Shown here: positions 15,999 to 22,324 of the stretch, in pieces
Numbering within the stretch: the first letter of the stretch is position 1
Layout: every line of letters starts with the position of its first letter
Source: an uncultured Sphingopyxis sp.
GTDB lineage: Bacteria; Pseudomonadota; Alphaproteobacteria; Sphingomonadales; Sphingomonadaceae
Assembly (NCBI GenBank): GCA_937957805.1
Contig: CALFXW010000204.1
Coordinates: 1-38,458 of the forward strand
Length of the DNA: 38,458 bases
Reading direction: 5' to 3'
The notes under the pieces: model-generated
The model's database searches: none
What the model was told of the DNA's origin: nothing
Seen by the model: only the letters and a program-made list of their open reading frames with translations
Program-made: the position numbers and the translations under genes

Positions 15999-17078
15999 AT
16001 GAGCGACAGCGGCTTTAATGCGGAGGAAGATTTCGTCGGCACCGTCGAGCCGGAGGGTGCCGACCGGCTCGACGTTGAGCGGCTGGGCCACTGGTTGCGC
16101 GAAAATGTGGCAGGGTTTGCCGGTCCCTTTCACCTCTCCAAATTCAAGGGCGGGCAGTCCAACCCCAGCTATTGCATCGATGCCGCATCGGGGCGCTATG
16201 TGCTGCGGCGCAAACCCTTTGGCCCGCTGCTCCCCTCCGCGCATGCGGTGGACCGCGAATATCGTGTGCAGGCCGCGCTCCACCCCTCTGGCTTTCCGGT
16301 CGCACGCCAATATGGTCTGTGCCGCGATGATGATGTCATCGGTTCGATGTTTTATGTGATGGCGCTGGTCGATGGCCACACCATCTGGAACGGTGCGATG
16401 CCGCAGGCCGACTCGGCACAGCGCAGCGCCACCTATCGCGCGATGACCCAAACGCTCGCCGCGCTCCACAATGTCGATGTCGAAGCGGTGGGGCTTGGCG
16501 ATTATGGTAAGCCGGGCAATTATTTCGGTCGACAGGTCGAACGCTGGACCAAACAATATCGCTTGTCCGAGACGGGGGAAATGCCGAGCATGGAGGCGCT
16601 GATCCGCTTCCTGCCCGCCACCCTGCCCGAACAAAGCCGAACCAGCATTGTCCATGGCGATTTCCGTATCGATAATATGATTTTCGAAAATGGCGTCCCG
16701 CGCGTTGCCGCCGTGCTCGACTGGGAATTATCCACCCTGGGTGATCCGCTCGCCGATTTTACCTATTTCTGCCTCGCTTGGGTGACCGACAATGGTGGGC
16801 GCTCAGGCGTGGCCGACCTCGACCGCAAGGCGCTGGGCATCCCCGAACTGGAACAGGTGGTCGAAGCCTATGCCGGTGCGACCGGGCGGGACAAAATCCC
16901 CGATATGAACTGGTATTTTGCCTATAATTTCTTTCGGCTGGCCGGGATTATGCAGGGGATAAAGAAACGTGTCATCGACGGCACGGCATCGTCGGCCCAT
17001 GCCAAAACCATGTCGGCGCGGGTTGAACCTTTGGCGCAGCGAGCGTGGCATTTCGCGCGGCTGGCCGGAGCGGATTAA
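15999..17078 (+). CDS. APH-fold phosphotransferase, ACAD10/11 kinase-type (LvaA-like)
   Basis: This 359-residue kinase-fold protein matches the N-terminal half of animal ACAD10/ACAD11 and bacterial LvaA. GGQSNPSYC (51-59) takes the place of the glycine-rich loop, LRRKP (69-73) holds the nucleotide-binding Lys, HGDFRIDN (219-226) is the catalytic loop with Asp221 and Asn226, and DWE (241-243) is the metal-binding motif. Known relatives phosphorylate the hydroxyl of 4-hydroxyacyl-CoA, so that a partner dehydrogenase can eliminate phosphate. The ACAD11-like partner is in the same operon. No separate LvaB-like small protein is present. General annotation as an aminoglycoside kinase would be misleading. 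The substrate is not known. Confidence 0.9.
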   Translation: MSDSGFNAEEDFVGTVEPEGADRLDVERLGHWLRENVAGFAGPFHLSKFKGGQSNPSYCIDAASGRYVLRRKPFGPLLPSAHAVDREYRVQAALHPSGFPVARQYGLCRDDDVIGSMFYVMALVDGHTIWNGAMPQADSAQRSATYRAMTQTLAALHNVDVEAVGLGDYGKPGNYFGRQVERWTKQYRLSETGEMPSMEALIRFLPATLPEQSRTSIVHGDFRIDNMIFENGVPRVAAVLDWELSTLGDPLADFTYFCLAWVTDNGGRSGVADLDRKALGIPELEQVVEAYAGATGRDKIPDMNWYFAYNFFRLAGIMQGIKKRVIDGTASSAHAKTMSARVEPLAQRAWHFARLAGAD

Positions 17079-17089
17079 GGGGACAGGAA

Positions 17090-17893
17090 ATGGGATTACT
17101 CAGCGGCAAAATCGCCATCATCACCGGTGCCGGATCGGGCATCGGTCGTGCCAGCGCGCTGCGTTTCGCGGCGGAGGGTGCGAAATTGATGCTCGGCGAC
17201 AAGGCCGAAAGCGTCCATGAAACCGCCGCCATGGTGCATGACGAAGGAGGCATAGCCGCCGCAATCACCATGGATGCCGGACTGGAGGCCGACGTCGAAA
17301 ATATCGTCGCGGCGGCCCTCGGCGCCTATGGCGGCATCGACATCGCCTTTGCCAATGCCGGTATCTCAGGTGGGATGACCGGCGTTTTTGACTATGCCGC
17401 ACCCGATTTTGCAGAGGTGCTGCGCGTCAATCTGATCGGCCCATGGTTGATGGTGAAACATGCCGGCAAGGTCATGGTCGATCAGGGACGTGGTGGTTCG
17501 ATCATCCTTACCGCCAGTGTTGCGGGCATACGTTCGGGGGCAGGGGGTCCGGCCTATTCCGCGTCCAAGGCGGGGGTCATCAATCTGGCGCAGGTTTCTG
17601 CGCAGCAAATGTCGGCGACAAATGTCCGGGTGAATGCCATCTGCCCCGGGCTGACCGAAACCGGCATGACACGGCCGACCTTTGACTATGCAAAGGACAA
17701 GGGGGTGACCGACAAAATCGGCCGCCTCAACCCGCTGCGCCGCGCCGCACAGCCCGGCGAACTGGCCAATGTCGCGCTGTTTTTGGCCAGCGACCTTGCA
17801 TCCTATGTCAATGGACAGGCGATTGCGGTCGATGGCGGCTTATCCTCCTCCCACCCGGTGACGCGACAGTTGACCGGGCAAACAGCGGTATAA
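17090..17893 (+). CDS. SDR family oxidoreductase (LvaD/FabG-like)
   Basis: This is a 267-residue classical short-chain dehydrogenase. It contains TGAGSGIG near residues 12-19, an acidic GDKAES turn after strand 2 that suggests NAD+, NAGISGG, the serine in LTASVAG, and YSASK at the active site. NAICPGLTETGMT and VDGGLSSSHP are typical of the fold's C-terminal half. The ATG at 17090 follows GGGGACAGGAAA and lies 11 bases after the kinase stop; an upstream in-frame start would overlap the kinase. Its place right after the kinase matches the role of LvaD, which interconverts oxo- and hydroxyacyl-CoA. This specific role is an inference. Confidence 0.88.
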   Translation: MGLLSGKIAIITGAGSGIGRASALRFAAEGAKLMLGDKAESVHETAAMVHDEGGIAAAITMDAGLEADVENIVAAALGAYGGIDIAFANAGISGGMTGVFDYAAPDFAEVLRVNLIGPWLMVKHAGKVMVDQGRGGSIILTASVAGIRSGAGGPAYSASKAGVINLAQVSAQQMSATNVRVNAICPGLTETGMTRPTFDYAKDKGVTDKIGRLNPLRRAAQPGELANVALFLASDLASYVNGQAIAVDGGLSSSHPVTRQLTGQTAV

Positions 17894-17896
17894 AGC

Positions 17897-19123
17897 ATGA
17901 CGATTTCCATTGCCGACCCCATGGATTATGGCTTTTTGCCCGACCGGCTGGCGCGCATTCCCGCCTTTTTGAAGGAAAAATATCTCGACAGCAGGAAATT
18001 GCCGCACGCGGCCCTGCTCGTCGCGCGGGCGGGCGATGTCGTCCACCTCTCCATGCAGGGCGACGGGCGCGAAGGCACACCGATTGCCGAGGACAGCATT
18101 TACCGCATCGCCAGCATGACCAAGCCCATCACATCCATCCTCTTCATGATGCTGGTTGAGGAGGGCAAGGTCGCGCTATCGCACAAGGTCGCCAATTTCC
18201 TGCCCGAATTTGCCGAAACCGGCGTCTTTCTGGCTGGTGGCGGGGGCCGCCCCTTTGACACGCGCCCGCCGGCAAACCCGATGACGATGCTCGACCTGCT
18301 GCGCCACACCAGCGGGCTGACCTATGGCTTTCAGGAACGCACGCCGGTCGATGCCGCCTATCGCAAGACCAAGATTGACGATTTCCATAGCGAACGCTCG
18401 CTCGACGAATTTGTCACCGAACTGGCCCGCCTGCCGCTCGAATTCGACCCCGGCACATCATGGAATTATTCGCTTTCAACCGATGTTCTGGGCGCAGTCA
18501 TCCAACGGATAGAGGGCAAACCCTTTGCCCAAGTGGCACAGGAACGGCTGTTCGACCCGCTGGGCATGGTCGATACGCATTTTGTCGTCCCGCGCGCCAA
18601 GGCAGACCGCATTGTCGATGCCTTTGCCTTTCACCCCAAAGACCAGATGACGCCGTTTGACAGCGGCGCGCGCAGCCGCTGGATGGCTGAAAACCGCATG
18701 GCATCGGGCGGCGGCGGGCTGGCGAGCACAATCGGCGACTATCATCGTTTCTGTTCGATGCTGGTAGGTGGCGGCGCGCTGGAGGGGCATCAGATTATCA
18801 GCCCCAAAACGCTGGAACTGATGACCGCCAACCATTTGCCCGGCGGCGGTGACTTGACCCAGCATAGCAAGTCGCTGTTTTCAGAGGCGGAAAATGCCGG
18901 GGTCGGTTTTGGTCTTGGCTTTGCTGCAACCATGGAACCGCATTTGACCCTCATGCCCGGCAGCGCCGGTGAATTTTACTGGGGTGGGATGTTTTCGACC
19001 GGTTTCTTCATCGACCCGGTCGAGCAGATCCACATGGTTTTCATGACCCAGTTGATGCCGTCGTCGACATACCCCGTGCGACGTGAAGTAAAATCAATGA
19101 TTTATGCGGCACTCGCCGCCTAA
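17897..19123 (+). CDS. Serine hydrolase, class C beta-lactamase fold (family VIII esterase-like)
   Basis: This is a 408-residue serine hydrolase. The catalytic pair is Ser73 and Lys76 in SMTK, the tyrosine motif is NYSLS near residue 193, and LRHTSGLTYGF is typical of this family. There is no signal peptide, so it is probably cytoplasmic, which argues for an esterase or lactonase rather than a beta-lactamase or peptidoglycan enzyme. It begins three bases after the SDR stop and is part of the operon. It could release or ring-open the substrate of the pathway, for example an ester or lactone giving a hydroxy acid (inference). No substrate can be assigned from sequence. Confidence 0.86.
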   Translation: MTISIADPMDYGFLPDRLARIPAFLKEKYLDSRKLPHAALLVARAGDVVHLSMQGDGREGTPIAEDSIYRIASMTKPITSILFMMLVEEGKVALSHKVANFLPEFAETGVFLAGGGGRPFDTRPPANPMTMLDLLRHTSGLTYGFQERTPVDAAYRKTKIDDFHSERSLDEFVTELARLPLEFDPGTSWNYSLSTDVLGAVIQRIEGKPFAQVAQERLFDPLGMVDTHFVVPRAKADRIVDAFAFHPKDQMTPFDSGARSRWMAENRMASGGGGLASTIGDYHRFCSMLVGGGALEGHQIISPKTLELMTANHLPGGGDLTQHSKSLFSEAENAGVGFGLGFAATMEPHLTLMPGSAGEFYWGGMFSTGFFIDPVEQIHMVFMTQLMPSSTYPVRREVKSMIYAALAA

Positions 19124-19149
19124 TATTCTTAAAAAATGCGGAGCAGAAA

Positions 19150-21180
19150 ATGACCGACACCCCCCAATCCGTCACCACCGATCGCGATGGCGAGATTTTG
19201 AGCATCATCATCAACAACCCCCCAGTCAACGCGCTGTCATGGCACGTCCGGCAGGGGATTAGCGATGCGATGGACGCCGCCATGGCCGATGACGGCGTCA
19301 AGGCGGTGGTGCTGCGCTGCGCCGGTGCGACCTTTATCGCCGGGGCCGACATCACCGAATTTGGCAAGCCGCCGCGCGGGCCGGATTTCAACGCCGTGCT
19401 GAACGCGATAGAGGCTGCGCCCAAGCCCGTCGTTGCCGCCATCCACGGCACCGCGCTAGGTGGCGGTCTCGAAACTGCGCTCGTTTGTCATTATCGCGTC
19501 GCCGTGCCGTCAGCCAAATTGGGGGTGCCAGAGGTGAAGCTCGGCCTGCTGCCCGGCGCGGGGGGCACCCAGCGCCTGCCGCGCGTCGTTGGCGTTGCGC
19601 TCGCCGCGCAGATGACCGCGACGGGTGACCCCATCAGCGCCAAGGCGGCGGCCGAAGCCGGGCTGGTCGATGCAGTGGCGGGCGAAGACAGTCTGGTTGC
19701 CGACGCCATCGCCTTTGCGCGCGACGCAATTGCCAAGGGGCCGCGCCCAACGCGCGAACGCCCGGTGACGGGGGATCTGGCGGCGATTGAGGCACTCAAA
19801 ACCGCCAATGCCCGCAAGTGGAAGGGGTTTGACGCGCCCTATGCCAACCTCGCCTGTGTGGAGGCGGCAACGCGCCTCCCCTTTGACGAAGGGCTGGCCT
19901 TTGAACGGCAGGAGTTCATGAAGCTGATGTTCGGCAGCCAGTCTGCGGCGCAGCGGCATTTGTTTTTCGCGGAACGGCAGGCCGCAAAAATCGACGGCTT
20001 GGCGAAGGATGTGGCGCTGCGCGACATTAAACATGTCGGCGTTATCGGCGCGGGGACGATGGGCGGCGGCATCGCCATGAACTTCCTCGCCAAGGGTATC
20101 GCGGTTACCATTGTCGAAATGGCGGCCGAAAATCTGGAACGCGGCGTCGGCGTCATCCGCAAAAATTATGAAGCAAGCGCCGCCAAAGGCCGCTTTACGA
20201 CCGATCAGGTCGAAAAAATGATGGGGCTGCTTACCCCCAGCCTCGACTTTGGTGCGCTGGCTGATTGCGACCTCATCATAGAGGCGGTCTATGAAAATAT
20301 GGACGTCAAGAAGGAGGTTTTTGGCAAGCTGGACGCCATCGCCAAACCGGGCGCAATTTTGGCCAGCAATACCAGCTACCTCGACATCAATGAAATCGCT
20401 GGCGCGACAACACGTCCCGCCGATGTGGTGGGGATGCATTTCTTTTCGCCCGCCAACGTCATGAAATTGCTGGAGGTTGTGCGCGGCGATGCAACCGCGC
20501 CCGACGTGTTGGCAACCGCGATGGCGATTGGCAAAAAAGTCGGCAAGGTCGCGGTTGTCGCGGGCGTCTGTCATGGCTTTATCGGCAACCGTATGCTCAG
20601 CCAGCGCCAGAACCCGGCCAACCAATTGCTGATGGAGGGGGCGAGCGCCGAACAGATTGACAATGTCCACACCGAATTCGGCATGCCGATGGGGCCGTTC
20701 CAAATGGCCGATCTGGCGGGCATCGACATTGGCTGGCACCGCGACCCCACGCGCGTCGAAACCCTGCGCGATGCGCTGTGCGCGGCGGGGCGTTTCGGCC
20801 AGAAAAATGGCAAGGGCTTTTATGATTATGACGCCAAGCGCAACCGCAGCGTCAGCGCCGAAGCCAATGCGATTATCGAAGATTTCCGGTCCAAATCGAA
20901 CCTCAGGAAACGGGAGGTTACCGACCAGGAAATCATCGAGCGCACATTATACCCGATGGTGAATGAAGGCGCGAAAATCCTGGCCGAGGGCAAGGCACAG
21001 CGCGCATCCGACATCGATGTGGTCTGGATATTCGGCTATGGCTGGCCGGTTTATCGCGGCGGGCCGATGTTCTGGGCCAATTTGGAAGGATTGCCCAAAA
21101 TCGTCGCCGCGCTCGACAAATATGGCATCGACGTCGCGCCATTGCTGCGTGAAAAAGCTGAAAAGGGCGAAAGTTTCTGA
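19150..21180 (+). CDS. fadJ: FadJ-like bifunctional enoyl-CoA hydratase / 3-hydroxyacyl-CoA dehydrogenase
   Basis: This is a 676-residue fusion that carries out two steps of beta-oxidation. The crotonase domain (about 1-190) shows FIAGADITEF, IHGTALGGGLETAL and PEVKLGLLPGAGGTQ, which carry the oxyanion hole and the two catalytic Glu positions. The NAD-binding domain starts near residue 293 with VIGAGTMGGGIA and has HFFSPANVMKLLEVV with the catalytic His. The C-terminal dehydrogenase domains run from about 475 to the end (FIGNRM, GYGWPVYRGGPMFW). The total is shorter than E. coli FadB/FadJ. The gene follows the esterase by 26 bases and should complete oxidation of the enoyl-CoA made by the upstream dehydrogenases. 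Confidence 0.93.
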   Translation: MTDTPQSVTTDRDGEILSIIINNPPVNALSWHVRQGISDAMDAAMADDGVKAVVLRCAGATFIAGADITEFGKPPRGPDFNAVLNAIEAAPKPVVAAIHGTALGGGLETALVCHYRVAVPSAKLGVPEVKLGLLPGAGGTQRLPRVVGVALAAQMTATGDPISAKAAAEAGLVDAVAGEDSLVADAIAFARDAIAKGPRPTRERPVTGDLAAIEALKTANARKWKGFDAPYANLACVEAATRLPFDEGLAFERQEFMKLMFGSQSAAQRHLFFAERQAAKIDGLAKDVALRDIKHVGVIGAGTMGGGIAMNFLAKGIAVTIVEMAAENLERGVGVIRKNYEASAAKGRFTTDQVEKMMGLLTPSLDFGALADCDLIIEAVYENMDVKKEVFGKLDAIAKPGAILASNTSYLDINEIAGATTRPADVVGMHFFSPANVMKLLEVVRGDATAPDVLATAMAIGKKVGKVAVVAGVCHGFIGNRMLSQRQNPANQLLMEGASAEQIDNVHTEFGMPMGPFQMADLAGIDIGWHRDPTRVETLRDALCAAGRFGQKNGKGFYDYDAKRNRSVSAEANAIIEDFRSKSNLRKREVTDQEIIERTLYPMVNEGAKILAEGKAQRASDIDVVWIFGYGWPVYRGGPMFWANLEGLPKIVAALDKYGIDVAPLLREKAEKGESF

Positions 21181-21195
21181 GCTGCGGTGGGGGTG

Positions 21196-21213
21196 CCCCT
21201 GCGCAGGCAGGGG
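21196..21213. repeat. Perfect 7-bp inverted repeat after fadJ
   Basis: CCCCTGC (21196-21202) and GCAGGGG (21207-21213) enclose a four-base loop, 16 bases after the fadJ stop. No T-run follows, so it is not a standard intrinsic terminator. Similar CCCCTGC/GCAGGGG palindromes are common in sphingomonad intergenic DNA, as I recall. Confidence 0.5.
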
Positions 21214-21246
21214 AGAGTCGTCGTGTAAGTCGGTGGAGTGAGCCAG

Positions 21247-21525
21247 ATGAAGATATTGGCAGTGATTGCCTTTCCCCTTTTGTTAGCCAGCTGCGGAAGC
21301 AGCAGCGGGGTGGATGGTTATGACTCACTATCGAGGCATGTCGCGAAAAACCAGATTGGGAGGGATGCGGATCAGTGGATAGAAATGTTTAATGATGCTG
21401 GGGAATGGGAACGAACAGGACTGATCTTCGGCTACGCCAATGACAGCGAAGAGTGTCGGAAAGCCATCGAGGGGCTTAAGCGAGAAAATTTTGCTCGTGA
21501 GTATCGATGCGTTCCTGCAAATTGA
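21247..21525 (+). CDS. Small hypothetical lipoprotein
   Basis: This is a 92-residue protein with a lipoprotein signal: MKILAVIAFPLLLASC, where Cys16 of LASC would be lipidated. The mature part is polar, with DADQWIEMFNDAGEWERTGLIFGYANDSEECRKAI and another Cys near the end (YRCVPAN); the two mature cysteines could form a disulfide. I use the ATG at 21247, preceded by GGAG at eight bases, instead of the upstream GTG. Base composition is visibly lower in GC than the neighbours, and the gene lies between intergenic repeats, so recent acquisition is possible. I do not recognise a family. Confidence 0.6.
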   Translation: MKILAVIAFPLLLASCGSSSGVDGYDSLSRHVAKNQIGRDADQWIEMFNDAGEWERTGLIFGYANDSEECRKAIEGLKRENFAREYRCVPAN

Positions 21526-21579
21526 AACTGAACCTTGGGGGCCAAAAGTCTCTTAAGGCAGGTCGTTTATTTTTCCTGC

Positions 21580-21740
21580 GCATGCGGGAGGGGGATGGAA
21601 TCTCTGCGCCCTCTGCTTCCTTTGCGCCTCTCTCGCGAAACATGGCCAAACGCACCGCCTGACCATGGATGCTGAAATAAATTCAGCATGACGAAATTTG
21701 AGAGTGTGTTCGTGTCGGGCGAAGTCGAGAAACGGAAACG
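21580..21740. repeat. Cluster of sphingomonad-type intergenic repeat elements
   Basis: Three repeat-like units lie in the gap between the two lipoprotein genes. A CTCTGCGCC/CTTTGCGCC-rich unit lies near 21600-21632. A hairpin has arms TGCTGAA (21671-21677) and TTCAGCA (21683-21689); read on the minus strand it encodes the spurious peptide VMLNLFQHP often seen in sphingomonad genomes. A TTCGTGTCGGGCGAAGTCGAG unit ends near 21731. I recognise these by recall as dispersed repeats of this order; copy number cannot be tested here. No gene is supported in this gap. Confidence 0.55.
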
Positions 21741-21747
21741 CGCGACC

Positions 21748-22206
21748 CTATCCGCCCGCCGCCACCATTTCCGCATTTTTGACCCAGCCCCAGCGGCACG
21801 GCCCTTGGTATTCGCGCGGTTCACGCACCGCAGTGTCGGTGGCGCAACTGCTCATGCTGAAGCCCGTCGCCGGAAAAATTACCCCCGACCAGTCGCCATC
21901 GCGTTCGCAGACAAAAAATTCGTCGTCACGCTGCATTTTGACGGGTGCCGCCGCATCGTTCGACCAATGGACGGCGATGGACGCGCCACGTGGCCGCGCG
22001 CGCGCGGCGCAAGCGGCGACATTCGCCCCGTCATTGCCAACCATGACGATGCGCGATGCCACCGGCAAGGTGACACCTTGCGCGCCCGGCTCTCCGCGAA
22101 AGGCGGCATCGCTTTTCGCCAGTTCGGCGGGGTCGGGCTTAGCGCATCCGGCCAGAGTGACAAGGCCGATCAACAGCAAGGTTCGGGTTTTGAGGGTGCG
22201 TTGCAT
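21748..22206 (-). CDS. Hypothetical lipoprotein (152 aa)
   Basis: This 152-residue protein has a clear lipoprotein signal: a basic start (MQRTLKTR), a hydrophobic core (TLLLIGLVTLAGC) and lipobox LAGC with Cys21. The mature part contains four further cysteines (NVAAC, FFVCERDG, MSSCATD, QGPCRWGW), which could form two disulfides in the periplasm, and FFVCERDGDWSGVIF, a short beta-rich SH3-like stretch. It starts at the ATG at 22206 and is divergent from gyrB, with 118 bases between them. The reading frame has normal local codon use, unlike the repeats next to it. No function can be assigned. Confidence 0.7.
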   Translation of the reverse strand: MQRTLKTRTLLLIGLVTLAGCAKPDPAELAKSDAAFRGEPGAQGVTLPVASRIVMVGNDGANVAACAARARPRGASIAVHWSNDAAAPVKMQRDDEFFVCERDGDWSGVIFPATGFSMSSCATDTAVREPREYQGPCRWGWVKNAEMVAAGG

Positions 22207-22324
22207 GGACGAACCCTAAATCCACGCGCGTGCGCGAGCAAGCCCCCCCCCTTATCCTTCGCGCAATGCTCCACCGCGCGCCTTTTTGCTTGGGTTTACC
22301 CCGCCCAACCCCTATAGGGCGGCC

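Noticed and set aside
19510..20739. Minus-strand open frame of 409 codons inside fadJ
   Set aside because: It is the antisense of the FadJ-like gene, which has complete motifs; the shadow has none.
21567..21824. Small minus-strand frame containing VMLNLFQHP
   Set aside because: The peptide comes from a repeat unit and overlaps the end of the lipoprotein gene; it is a known type of false gene call.
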